This document shows positions 10,048 through 21,304 of a DNA stretch of 64,000 bases, piece after piece. Source of the stretch: JAUIIK01 sp963745675. GTDB taxonomy: Bacteria > Chloroflexota > Chloroflexia > Thermomicrobiales > CFX8. Position numbers and translations under genes: made by a program. The DNA lies in NCBI GenBank assembly GCA_963745675.1, contig CAVUYM010000018.1, positions 620,001-684,000 of the forward strand, given 5' to 3'. How positions within the stretch are numbered: the stretch's first letter is position 1; each line of letters begins with the position of its first letter. Below the pieces are notes generated by a model. The model was given only the letters and a program-made list of their open reading frames with translations. It ran no database searches and was not told the DNA's origin.

Positions 10048-10617
10048 CTATGAGCGCTTCTCCAACGCATCCCGAGCCGCCAACCAGTCCGGATACACGA
10101 CATCGAACAACAGCGCATCCCGATAGACGCCGTCCCGCACGTCCTCCAGCCGGTAACGGCCGGCAGACCTGTAGCCTTGCTTCAGCAACGCCGCCGCCGA
10201 ACGAGCGTTTGGTTCCCAGACGTAAGACATCAGGACGTGCAGATTGAGGCGTTCAAAGGCGTATTCGAGCAGCAGCATCTTCGCTTCGGTGCCATACCCC
10301 TGGTTGCGATCCTGCACCAGGTTGATCCAGCTGCCTGTTCCTGCGTTGCGGTGGACATAGTCGATCCAGAATATCTCCACGATACCGATGCAACGGTCAT
10401 CTTCACGTAGGCAGACACCGAGCGAAATGTATCCAGGCGGTTGCTGCTTGTTGATGTTCTTGATGAAATTTGCGATCGCAATAGGGCTATGCGGAATCCG
10501 GAGACGATCCATCATCGTGTCCGCTTCGAGTGCATGGCCCGCAGCAATCACCTCGGCGTCATTCGCTTCCAGCGGTCGCAGATAGAGTCTCTCGCCAACG
10601 ACAACGGCATTACGCAT
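10048..10617 (-). CDS. GNAT-family N-acetyltransferase, RimJ/RimL-like (copy B2, inverted)
   Basis: A 189-residue paralogue of the gene at 9310-9879, the same length, with near-identical blocks such as YGTEAKMLLLEYAFERL and SYVWEPNARSAAALLKQGYR. It diverges elsewhere. The start is set at MRNAVVVGERL by alignment with the other copy. It overlaps the upstream GNAT (10610-11134) by 8 bp. The two copies of this gene converge across a 168-bp gap that holds only a weak 5-bp hairpin (9931-9947). Confidence 0.82.
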   Translation of the reverse strand: MRNAVVVGERLYLRPLEANDAEVIAAGHALEADTMMDRLRIPHSPIAIANFIKNINKQQPPGYISLGVCLREDDRCIGIVEIFWIDYVHRNAGTGSWINLVQDRNQGYGTEAKMLLLEYAFERLNLHVLMSYVWEPNARSAAALLKQGYRSAGRYRLEDVRDGVYRDALLFDVVYPDWLAARDALEKRS

Positions 10618-11134
10618 CGAGCGTCTCCCCTCGCTGCCAGCGCGGATGGATCGCCTGATAGACGAGCCGGTCGACGCGATGCCCGCCGTGGCTGTACCAC
10701 TCACGGAATCGCGCGGTCTGCACCATTCCAGCATCTTCGGCGGCCGCGATAGTCCACGTCTGATCGGCGGCTATGTCCATCGAGACGGTTATGTATTCGC
10801 CTTCGTCGCGCAACCATGGAATCAGCAACTTCACAACTTCGCCCCGCAATTCGTCCGAATCTGCGAGCGCCGGGGCCATATGTATGGATACGGTCGAATG
10901 CCGGGGATGTAGGTCAATGCGCACGCCGCCGACGATCTCCTCGTCCTCAACACGCACAATGACAAGCAGCGCCTTGCTCTGCGTCATACCATCGAACTCT
11001 TCATTGAGGTATGTCTCAGCCCGCTCCGAGTTCACTGGAAATTCGCTATCGAACCAGGCCACAGCGTGGTCCTTGTCGGCGAGTTGGACTGCCCTCATCG
11101 CAATATGATCTCCGGTTAAGTAGGTTGCCAACAT
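10610..11134 (-). CDS. GNAT-family N-acetyltransferase (copy A2, inverted)
   Basis: A 174-residue paralogue of the gene at 8793-9317, starting MLATYLTGDHIAMRAVQ. Shared blocks include LADKDHAVAWF, KALLVIVRVEDEEIVGGVR, and LLIPWLRDEGEYITVSMD. The start is set by this alignment and by a ribosome-binding site (ggaagga) upstream. Its stop overlaps the next GNAT gene exactly as in the forward cassette. The substrate is unknown. Confidence 0.75.
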   Translation of the reverse strand: MLATYLTGDHIAMRAVQLADKDHAVAWFDSEFPVNSERAETYLNEEFDGMTQSKALLVIVRVEDEEIVGGVRIDLHPRHSTVSIHMAPALADSDELRGEVVKLLIPWLRDEGEYITVSMDIAADQTWTIAAAEDAGMVQTARFREWYSHGGHRVDRLVYQAIHPRWQRGETLDA

Positions 11135-11241
11135 CGCTCGTTCCTTCCCCATCCGTAGCACGCGTAGTCATTCACCTCGGTCGTCCGGCGTCTCGTGCAA
11201 TCGCTGCAGAAGTAGTGGACGCCGCCAACGGCCGAGCGTTG

Positions 11242-11661
11242 TCAGACGCCCTCGACGCGTGCTTTCAGCCCATTCGCAAATTTGTCAAAGGTCGGCTGGA
11301 GGTCCGGGATTGTCCGTCCGATGATAAAGAGTAGCGGTCCAGTGAACTCCTCGCGCATATGAAACTTCGTGCCGTCCCCTTGCGGCGTCAAGGTGAAGGT
11401 TCTGCGCCCCTTGAATAGCCCTAGCGGCATGCCACTTTCCCAGGTCATCTTCTTCCCGGCTTCGAACTCCACCACCTTGACCGGGAACGCTCGTCCGGGA
11501 GCTACCTCCGAGTAGACCTTTATCGTGCCTCCGGGGGCAATCGTGCCCTCGAATTTCTCAACTCCGGAATCCCAGGAAGTGTAGTTCGCGCCATCGACCA
11601 GCACCTTCCACACCTCCTCAGCTGTTGCGCTGATCTCAGCCTCGGACTCGTAAAATCTCAT
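11242..11661 (-). CDS. SRPBCC / START-fold protein (polyketide cyclase-like)
   Basis: A 139-residue protein with the pattern of the Bet v1/SRPBCC fold. It opens MRFYESEAEISATAEEVWKVL, continues with VDGANYTSWDSGVEKFEG and a strand-rich centre, and ends with a long C-terminal helix (PTFDKFANGLKARVEGV). These proteins bind hydrophobic small molecules; the ligand is unknown. The start is placed at MRFYES, five codons after the first possible start. Confidence 0.8.
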   Translation of the reverse strand: MRFYESEAEISATAEEVWKVLVDGANYTSWDSGVEKFEGTIAPGGTIKVYSEVAPGRAFPVKVVEFEAGKKMTWESGMPLGLFKGRRTFTLTPQGDGTKFHMREEFTGPLLFIIGRTIPDLQPTFDKFANGLKARVEGV

Positions 11662-11820
11662 GCTTGTCCCCTTCACGATCCCCAGTCACCAGCGCTCCGC
11701 CACGGGATGGTGGTCATTCGCCGCGCCAGCCGGAATGTCAATATGTACTGCACAGTGATCGTACACCTGATTTTCGCAGCGGGATAGAAGAAAACGCAAG
11801 GCCCGCACGTGAGAAGCGTA

Positions 11821-12208
11821 TTACGACGTTACAGTCGGCGCGCGCGGATCGCTTTCATACCTGACGAGGAGCAACACAGTCTGCCCATTTTGGTTCGTCG
11901 CGACGAATCGCAGGTTGTCCATGACATCCCGCGTGGCGACAAAGGTGTACTTGCCTGAGTCGGGGGCGAGATCCTCGGCGAGCGGAAGTATCGCAACCGA
12001 CTCCGCCCCCTGCACTTCCCAGATCAGCGTCACCTCTGCGCCAATATCGACCGGGTCTGGATCAAGGCGAATAGTGATGATCTGTGGCCTGCCCGCGATC
12101 GGATCAGCGGAGTCATCGCGAAGCAGCAGGTATACCGCCAATCCTGCCAGCGCAATACCGAGCAGAACACAAACAACAGCTATCCACCGCCAGGCTGGCG
12201 CCGAGGTT

Positions 12209-12216
<8 letters not shown>
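11821..12216 (-). CDS. Single-pass membrane protein, unknown function
   Basis: A 131-residue protein with one N-terminal membrane segment (WIAVVCVLLGIALAGLAVYLL) followed by an extracytoplasmic strand-rich domain. That domain includes RLDPDPVDIGAEVTLIWEV, which resembles an Ig-like fold. It overlaps the end of enolase by 8 bp, so it is probably co-transcribed with it. I do not recognise a named family. Confidence 0.6.
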
Positions 12217-13507
<1,291 letters not shown>

Positions 13508-13580
13508 CGTCACTCCTCTGTTCAACGTCGTCCCATGATTATGTCTGAAGGTTACCCTGCTATACTCTCGCCAATAATAG

Positions 13581-13860
13581 AACGGCGTTGACGGAGACAG
13601 ACCGATACCGTTCGTGACAGAGAATCCCGGCCTCGCGCTGAAAGCCGGAATGACGAGCCATCGGTATTCACTCCAGAGCCGTCCGGTGAACTTCAACCGC
13701 TGCAACTGTAGCCGGACACGGGTGCTTCCCGATATCGAAGCGATGACCAGCCATTTCGTGACGCTTCGTCCCGCTGGTCAATAGAGTGCGGCCGGCTATA
13801 CCGGTCGAATCAGGGTGGTAACGCGCGGCGCCCCTCGTCCCTGAACGAGGGGCGTTTCTA
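13581..13860 (+). promoter_or_regulatory. T-box leader (Phe) controlling pheST
   Basis: The sequence AGGGTGGTAACGCG at 13812-13825 is the T-box antiterminator core; its TGGT would pair with ACCA of an uncharged tRNA with discriminator A, as in tRNA-Phe. Upstream, GACAGAGAATCCCGG near 13616 and CTGAAAGCCGG resemble the Stem I distal part. TTC (Phe) at 13667-13669, followed by ACTCC, sits where the specifier codon is expected. A terminator follows at 13829-13857, and AGGG can instead pair with CCCT inside it. A TATACT box at 13561-13566 could be the promoter -10. Expected role: read-through when tRNA-Phe is uncharged. Confidence 0.9.
13829..13857 (+). terminator. T-box regulated intrinsic terminator
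   Basis: Perfect 10-bp stem CGCCCCTCGT / ACGAGGGGCG (13829-13838 and 13845-13854) with a 6-base loop, followed by TTTCTATTT. It overlaps the antiterminator strand of the T-box, so the two folds are mutually exclusive. Confidence 0.88.
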
Positions 13861-13895
13861 TTTGGCGATTTTGAGCTATTCAGGGAGGCAATGCT

Positions 13896-14946
13896 ATGGG
13901 TGATGGACCAGTAACTGCCGCACAGCTGCGCGAGCAGGCATTAGCGACATTGGAGCAGGCGTCGACACAGGACGAACTGTCAGATTGGCATCGCGACGTC
14001 CTGGGCCGCCAGGGCTCGCTCAGTCAGGCGCTACGCAGCATCGGCCAGCTGCCGAAGGAAGAACGCCGTGACGCCGGGCAAGCGCTCAACCTGCTCCGCC
14101 AGGAGTTCGAGGAGGCCTTCACGACGCGCCAGGACCGGGTGCGTGCCGTCGGCCCTCGACGCCCGGCTGATTGAAGAGCGCATCGACGTCACTTTACCCG
14201 GCCGCAAACAGCAGACAGGCGGTCTCCATCCTCTCCAGCAGATTCAGCGGGAGGCGATGGATGTCTTCGCCCATCTCGGTTTTCAGATGGTCGAAGGTCC
14301 GGAGGTCGAGTTCGGGCATTACAGCTTCGACATGCTCAATATCCCGAAAGACCATCCGGCACGCGATGTCTGGGACACGATCTTCATCGAATCTGGCGAG
14401 AAAGAGATCACTCTTCGCCCGCATACCTCACCGATGCAGGTGCGGACGATGATGGCGCAGGACCCGCCGGTACGCGTCGTCGTGCCAGGCCGCTGCTACC
14501 GCTACGAAGCGCAAGACGCGACCCACGAATGGCATTTTCAACAGATAGAGGGGCTGGCCGTCGACCGTCACATCACGATGGCTGATCTGAAGGGCACCCT
14601 GGCAGAGTTCGCTCGCCAGATGTTTGGCGCGACGCGTCAGGTGCGCTTCCGGTGCGACTATTTCCCCTTCGTCGAGCCAGGCGTCGATATGTCAATCGAT
14701 TGCCCCTTCTGCGACGGCGGCTGCCGCGTCTGCAGCGGCACTGGCTGGATCGAGATTCTAGGTGCCGGAATGGTCCATCCAAACGTGCTGGCCTGGTCCG
14801 GTTACGATCCGGAGATTTACAGCGGCTGGGCCTTCGGGATGGGCATCGACCGCCTGACGATGCTGCGCTACGGGATCAACGACATCCGCAGCTTCTACCA
14901 GAACGATCTGCGCTTCTTGCGTCAATTCCAGCGCGCACGATTGTAG
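13896..14946 (+). CDS. pheS: Phenylalanine-tRNA ligase alpha subunit, one +1 frame break
   Basis: The N-terminal coiled coil (EQALATLEQASTQDELSDWH) and the segment GRQGSLSQALRSIGQLPKEE are typical of PheS. The first frame stops at 14172-14174. The remainder, starting in ALDARLIEERIDVTLPGR, runs in the +1 frame and includes the class II motifs LRPHTSPMQVRTM and YRYEAQDATHEWHFQQIEG, and motif 3 in WAFGMGIDRLTMLRYGI. The break lies near 14149. Removing one base gives 349 residues, normal for PheS. A Cys-rich insert near the end (CPFCDGGCRVCSGTGW) is the usual PheS feature. The start has an agggagg ribosome-binding site. Confidence 0.92.
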
Positions 14947-14956
14947 GAGGGTCACG

Positions 14957-17415
14957 ATGAAAGTTCCTGTCAAGTGGTTGAGAGAGTTCGTCGCCACGGA
15001 TATTGGGGCCGCCGAGATTGCACGCCGGATGACGATGGCCGGACTCGAAGCGGAGAACATCGAGCGAATCGGCGAGGACTGGGACAACGTCTTCGTCGGC
15101 GAAGTCGTGCAGGTCGATCCCCATCCGGACGCTGACAGATTGGTGCTGCCTACCGTCCAGGCAGGCGAGCACAAGCTAAGAGTTGTGACCGGCGCTCCGA
15201 ATATCGCCCAGGGTCAGAAGGTCGTCCTGGCCCTCACCGGTGCGCGGCTCATCGACGCCTATTCAGACGAGCTCAAGTACAAAACGCTGAAGCCGAGCAC
15301 GATCCGAGGTATTCGCTCAGAAGGCATGGTCTGCTCGGAAAAGGAACTGGGTCTCTCCGACGAGCACGAGGGCATCCTGGTCCTGGACGACGACGCTCCG
15401 GTTGGCCTGCCTCTGGCGGACTATCTCGGCGACGAGGTCATCGAATTCGAGATCACGCCAAATCTCGTCCACGCCTTCTCCATCGTCGGAATCGCCCGCG
15501 AACTGGCCGCGATCCTCGGCGAATGCCGTCAACGAGCCGGCACTCGTGGATCTCACATCACTCGAACGCAGAGACGACAGAGTCGAGATCGCCGCCCCGG
15601 AACATTGCGGGCGCTTCACCTACACCCTCTTTGAGAATGTGACGATCGAGCCGTCGCCGAGCTGGCTCCAGCGCCGTCTCATCGCAGCCGGACTGCGGCC
15701 GATCAATAACTACGTCGATGTCTCGAATTATGTCATGTTGGAACTTGGCCACCCAACCCACCCCTTCGACGCCGACAAGCTCGCCAGCGACGAGATCATC
15801 GTGCGCCTGGCGGCACCGGGCGAGAAGATCACAACGATCGACCACGTCGAGCGTGAGCTGGATGCCGAAACGATGGTCATAGCCGACAAGACGCGAGCAG
15901 TCGCAGTCGCAGGCATCATGGGTGGTGTCGACACGGAAGTCAGCGAAGAGTCGACGCGGGTGCTGCTCGAGTCGGCCTGGTTCGAAGCGAACTCGGTTCG
16001 GCGAACGAGCCGCCATTTGCGACTGACATCCGACGCAGGCGCTCGCTTCGGACGCGACATCGATCCGAACGGAGCGTCTGTCGCCGCCGCGCGTTGCGCC
16101 CAACTCATCAGTCAGATCGATCCTGGCGCAAGGGCAGTAGCGTTCGCCGATCAGTTCCTGCGCCCTCGTGAAGCGGCGCTCGGTATCGATGAAATACTCC
16201 GAGATCGAACGACTTCTGGGTATGACCGTTCCGATCGAACGGGTCGTCGAGATCCTGGAACGGCTGGATCTGCAACCCGAGATCGAGGACGTCGATGGAA
16301 CGACGGTCGTGAAGGCAAGTGCGCCCACATACCGCAACGACATCAATATCGCCGCTGACCTGGTTGAAGAGGTCATTCGCATACACGGCTACGAGCACAT
16401 CCCGGAAACACTCATCACCGGCACTGCCGTGCCCGTCTCTCGCGCCCGCGATCGGCTCGTCGATCAGGTAGCGCAGAATGCACTCGTCGAAGCTGGCCTG
16501 TTCCAGATCCAGACCTACACGATGATCAACGACGATGATCTTCTGGCTCTCTCCCCGGACGGCGACGAACTGCCGGAGGTGCTCGGAGGCTATCCGCGAC
16601 CAGAGGCTGCTTTCGTTCGCGCATCGAACCCTTTGCGTTCCGACTGGGTCCTGATGCGTCCGACGATGCTGCCGTCGATTCTCAAGATCGTCTCCGAAAA
16701 TCTGAAGTACACCGATAGCGTGCGCCTCTTTGAGACGGGCCGCACCTACCAGCCGGAGGGACTCGATCAAGCTTCCGGACGAGCGCCGCGGCAGTCGTCA
16801 TCGCCATGTCCGGCGACCGCGAAGCCTTCGGGCTAGAAACGAACGAGCCGGATGAAATCGACTTCCTGGATGTTAAAGGCGCTGTTGAATCGCTTCTTTC
16901 GCGGCTCGGCGGAGACGCGGCGACATTCGATGCCGTCGAGCATCCGACGCTTCATCCCGGTCGGGCAGCGGCGATCACTCTCGATGGCGTCCAGATCGGC
17001 GATCGTCGGTGAACTGCACCCGCGGGTGGCCGCACACTTCGGCATTGAACGACGTGTAGCCGTTGCGGAGATCGATCTGGAGGTCTTCGCGACCCAGTTT
17101 GATGCAGCCTGGAATGTCAAGCCCGTCGGCCGGCATCAGCCGATCCGGCAAGATTTCGCGATCGTCGTCGCCGAAGATACGCCTGCAAGTGCCGTCGAAA
17201 CCGCACTTCAGAAGGGTGCTGGACCGCTCGCGACGGAGGTAACGCTTTTCGATATCTATCGCGGCGAAAACGTGGAAGACGGCACAAAGAGCCTGGCATA
17301 TCGCGTGACATTCGCCGCTCCGGATCGACAACCGGCAGAGCATGAAATCGAACGGGCGCGGGACCGAATCGAGCGCGCCATCACCCGTGAGGTTGGCGGA
17401 ACGCTGCGAACGTAG
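14957..17415 (+). CDS. pheT: Phenylalanine-tRNA ligase beta subunit, five +1 frame breaks
   Basis: Domains in order are the tRNA-binding OB fold (VGEVVQVDPHPDADRLVLPTVQ), the B3/B4 editing region (RRLIAAGLRPINNYVDVSNYVM, LELGHPTHPFDADKL), B5 (YRNDINIAADLVEEVIRIHGY), the catalytic-like core, and the C-terminal ferredoxin-like anticodon domain (GRHQPIRQDFAIVV). The frame changes +1 near 15523, 16190, 16770, 16788 and 17000. Two of these, 18 bp apart, look like a single -1 change unless read through LPDERR. Removing five bases gives 817 residues, normal for bacterial PheT. It starts 10 bp after pheS. Confidence 0.92.
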
Positions 17416-17462
17416 CAAACTAGAAGCGGAGCGGGGGCAACGCTTCAGGCGAGGGAGTAATC

Positions 17463-18933
17463 ATCGACCGCTCAGCAGTAGCCGGCTCAACGCAGCCGGT
17501 AGACCGACCACGCGGCACCTACGATCGTCTACCGGACGATTGGGCGTCGTTGCGACATCTCGAAGATCGGCTCACCGGACTCGTCCGGCAGCACGGCTAT
17601 CGACGGCTGGAGACGCCGGTCGTCGAGCACGCCGAACTGTTCGCCCGCAAACTCGGGGGCGAGCGGCTGGCCCAGACCTATCAGTTCAATTTTCGCGGAC
17701 GCGATCTCGCGCTGCGGCCGGAACACACCGCCTCGGTCATGCGTGTATTATGTCGACACGATGCAGTCCGCGGCGCTACCGATACGACTCAGCTACGGTG
17801 GGCCAGTCTTTCGCTACGAGAGCCCGCAGGCCGGGCGTTCGCGCCAGTTCTTCGAATTCGGCTGCGAGCTCATCGGGGCTGATGGACTGCTGGCCGATGC
17901 CGAGACCATTCTCGTCGCCCTGGCCTGTGTCGAAGCGGCCGGCGTTGAACGGCCTCGCCTCGTTCTCGGTCATATCGGCGTCGTGCTCGGATTCCTCGAT
18001 CAACTCGAACTGGATCACCGCACTCAGGACTGGCTTATCTGGAGCATGGAACGCATCCGCCGTGGAGACCACGGTGCGACGGAGATCCCGGCTCATCTCG
18101 TCGGCTCCGGAGATGATTTGGGTGACGGCGATCGGATTTGATGCGCTCGATCGTTCTGCCGTTGTCGCCCTTCTACGGCAATCGGGCGTCGAGTTCGAGT
18201 CGGGTTCGCGTACCGCTGAAGAGATCGTCGATGGGCTGTTCGATAAGGGCCGGCGAAGCACCGACCGAAGCGTTCTTGAAGCCGCAGTTGGCTTCGTCGA
18301 AGCCCTGATATCATCTGCCGGACCTCCTCAAACTTCGTTGCCGAAACTCCGAAGCCTGGTCGAAGCACAGGGACTCGATATGGCTCCGGTCGAAGAACTC
18401 TCGCAGATCACGGATATCCTGGCAGCTTCAGGCATCAACACCGATGACCTGCATATCGATCTCGGTCTCGGTCGTGGCTTGCGCTACTACACTGGCATGC
18501 TCTTCGAAATCTACTCCGGCGCCTCCAACGGGCTTCAGATCGCCGGCGGAGGCCGTTATGACGATCTCGCCCGGCAGCTAGGCGCTCGGAACCAGGTTCA
18601 TTCGGCTGGATTCTCAATCGGCCTCGAGCGCTTACTCCTCGCAGGCTACGGGAGAGCTAGACGATCAGGAAGACCCGCTCATCCTTGTGCTGTCGGGACC
18701 AGACCCCGCTGCATCGGTTCTTCTAGCCGCTGAATTGCGCGATCTCGGCTGGACTGCCGTCATCGACACACGCGCCCGCAACCAGAATTCGGCCCGGCGT
18801 TGGGCCGCGCGCAATGGCTACGCAGCTACGGCATCAAGTGATAACGGACAGAGCGACCTACTTCCGCTGTCACGACAACCAGGAAATCGTCGCAACCGAG
18901 GCGCTTGGACCGGAACAGGTGATCTCCCGATGA
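17463..18933 (+). CDS. HisS/HisZ-family class II synthetase-like protein, four +1 frame breaks, no standard start codon
   Basis: Motifs seen are RGTYDRLPDDW, the motif 1/2 regions LRPEHTASVMR and GGPVFRYESPQAGRSRQFFE, then GLGRGLRYYTGMLFEIY and GGGRYDDLARQLG. A C-terminal anticodon-domain-like part (LILVLSGPDPAASVLLAAEL) ends in CHDNQEIVATEAL. It could be histidine-tRNA ligase (the C-terminal domain fits) or the HisZ regulatory subunit (the GRYDDL wording and position before hisG fit). Breaks lie near 17747, 18130, 18653 and 18832. The restored length is about 488 residues. No ATG, GTG or TTG lies in frame before RGTYD; ATC at 17463 follows gagggag. The stop overlaps hisG by 4 bp. Confidence 0.75.
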
Positions 18934-19970
18934 GTATCGATGCGACACTGCGAATCGCTCTGGCGAGCAAAGGCTCTTACCAGGAAGAGACCACTCGCTT
19001 TCTCTCCGGCGCAGGGCTTAGTGTCTGGCGCCCGAACCCGCGCCAGTATGTCGGAAAGATTCCGGCTGTTCCGGGAGCCGAAGTGCTCTTTCAACGTCCG
19101 GAAGACATCGTCCACAAGGTCGCCGACGGAAGCGTTGACCTGGGCATCACCGGCTATGACCTCGTTGCGGAACACGGCTACGACGAACCCAACATACACG
19201 TCACGATTCTCGATCTGGGATTTCGGCGCTGCGAACTGTTGCTGGCCATCCCGGACTACTGGCTCGACATTCAGACAATCGACGATCTCGCCGAGCTTTC
19301 AATCGCCTTCAAACGCGACGGTCGTGATCTCCGCATCGCAACCAAGTTCCCCAACCTGACGACCGAGTTTCTCTACCGCCACGGCGTCAACTACTTCTCG
19401 CTCGTCGGCGCTACTGGAGCCATTGAAGCGGCGCCTGCGCTCGGCTATGCCGACGTCGTCGTCGATTTGAGCCAGACAGGGGTGACCCTTCGCGACAACC
19501 ACCTGCGCGTCGTCGAAGGCGGCACGCTCCTCCAGGCCCAGGCATGCCTGATCGCAAGCCGCTCGACGGTTGGCCTCTCCGCGGAACGAATGAGCAGGGC
19601 GCGCACATTCATCGAATACTGCGAAGCCAAGGGAGCTGCGCGGCCATTCAGAGTCATAACCGCAAACGTCCCCGGACACGATGAAGACGAGGTCGCCCGG
19701 CACGTGATTTCAAACCTGGATCTGGCCGGTGAACGCGGTCCGACAATCGCTCCGGTTTACGCCAAGAGCGCGACAGACAAGCGCTGGTTCGCGGTGAGCG
19801 TCATCGTCTACGAGGGACATATGCTCGACGCTGTCGACCATCTTCGGCGAGTCGGCTCGACCGGCATTACCGTCAGCACTCCCGATTACATGTTCGCTGC
19901 CGAATCGCAGTCGTTTGCAAAGCTCAGAAACGCTGTATGCCAGGATGGTGGTTCATTCGATGCCAATTAA
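18930..19970 (+). CDS. hisG: ATP phosphoribosyltransferase, long form
   Basis: A 346-residue enzyme for the first step of histidine synthesis (ATP plus PRPP). Family features are RIALASKGSYQEETTRFL at the start, the substrate region GSVDLGITGYDLVAEHG, ATKFPNLTTEFLYRHGV, and the PRPP loop ADVVVDLSQTGVTLRDN. A C-terminal regulatory domain (KRWFAVSVIVYEGHMLDAVD) makes it the long form, which normally does not need HisZ. The frame is intact, unlike both neighbours. ATG overlaps the previous stop (ATGA), and its own end overlaps hisD by 11 bp. Confidence 0.93.
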   Translation: MSIDATLRIALASKGSYQEETTRFLSGAGLSVWRPNPRQYVGKIPAVPGAEVLFQRPEDIVHKVADGSVDLGITGYDLVAEHGYDEPNIHVTILDLGFRRCELLLAIPDYWLDIQTIDDLAELSIAFKRDGRDLRIATKFPNLTTEFLYRHGVNYFSLVGATGAIEAAPALGYADVVVDLSQTGVTLRDNHLRVVEGGTLLQAQACLIASRSTVGLSAERMSRARTFIEYCEAKGAARPFRVITANVPGHDEDEVARHVISNLDLAGERGPTIAPVYAKSATDKRWFAVSVIVYEGHMLDAVDHLRRVGSTGITVSTPDYMFAAESQSFAKLRNAVCQDGGSFDAN

Positions 19971-21304
19971 GCTCTTCCTCGATCCAGAAGCGGGAAGCGA
20001 ATTCATCCTCGGCAACCGCAATATGGGGCAGGCAGAACTCTCGCCACGCATGCGTGAAGGCGTTAGGACCGTCTTCGGAGAAGACCTGACCGCTGAACAG
20101 GTCGTCGACCGCATCCTGGCGGACGTGCGCGCTCAGGGCGACGTCGCGCTTCGCCACTACACGGCCGCAATCGACCGCGTCCAGCTCGACGAAATTCGTG
20201 TCACCGAAGCTGAGTTTGCCGACGCTCGCGCATTGGTCCCGACCGAGACCCGAGAGGCACTGGAATTCAGCGCGGCACGCATCCGAGCCTTTCATGAGCA
20301 CCAGCACATCGGCAGCTGGTTCGAGCCGCAAGACGAGGGCACGCTCGGCCAGATCGTGCGCCCGCTCGAGCGGGTCGGCGTCTACGCTCCGGGCGGTACG
20401 GCGCCCTACCCTTCGTCCTTGCTCATGACTGCTATCCCGGCCAGAGTGGCTGGTGTCGAGGAGATCGTCGTCTGCGCTCCCCCGGAACGCGACGGGCATG
20501 TTGCAGCGGTGACGCTGGTAGCGGCTGAGATCGCCGGGGCGGCAGCCGTCTACAAGCTGGGCGGAGCCCAGGCAATCGCTGCAATGGCGTATGGCACAGA
20601 GAGCGTCCCGAAGGTCGATAAGATCCTCGGTCCTGGGAACATCTTCGTCGTTCTGGCGAAGCGTCGAGTCTACGGCGAAGTCGACATCGATGCGCTACCC
20701 GGCCCAACCGAGACGGTACTGATCGCCGACAGTTCGGCCGATCCTGTATCTGGCGGCCGCGGATCTGCTGGCTCAGGCCGAACACGACCCGATGGCAAGC
20801 GCAATACTCCTGACGACCTCTGCCGATCTGGCCAGGGCCGTCGAAGCGCAGCTCGAGGAGCAACTCGAAACTCTGTCACGGGCGGATATCGCCAGCGAAT
20901 CGCTCGATCGCAACGGCGCGATCGTCGTCGTACCCGATCTCAGCGCTGCATTCGATCTGGCCAACGACTACGCGCCCGAGCATCTCTGTCTACTCGTTTC
21001 AGATCCCTGGGCGCATATCGGCAAGGTCAAGCATGCGGGCGGCATCTTCCTCGGCGAGGATTCACCAGAGGTCATCGGCGACTATACCGCCGGCCCGAGC
21101 CACGTCATGCCGACAGGTCGTACCGCTCGCTTCTCATCGCCGGTCAACCTGCTCGATTTCGTCAAAGTCATCTCAGTTATCGGGCTTTCGGCCGAAACGT
21201 TGCGCGAGGTCGGCCCGCCAGCCATACGCATCGCAGAAGCTGAAGGGCTCACCGCCCACGCGGCAGCAGTACGGCGCAGACTCGAACGCTTGGCAGACAG
21301 CTAG
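19960..21304 (+). CDS. hisD: Histidinol dehydrogenase, one +1 frame break
   Basis: Catalyses the last two oxidations to histidine. Seen are VERVGVYAPGGTAPYPSSLL-type binding residues, GGAQAIAAMAYGTESVPKVD, GPGNIFVVLAKR, and DIDALPGPTETVLIAD. After the break come DYAPEHLCLLVSD, GGIFLGEDSPEVIGDY, and GPSHVMPTGRTARFSSPV, which carry the zinc and catalytic residues. The break is near 20749 (ADPV, then LAAADLLAQAEHD) and is +1. Restored length is 447 residues, slightly above the family norm. The stop codon overlaps the convergent UspA gene. Confidence 0.93.

Noticed and set aside
16741..16860. A single -1 frameshift in pheT
   Set aside because: A -1 step would lose the conserved-looking residues LPDERR; reading the third frame for 18 bp shows two +1 steps instead.
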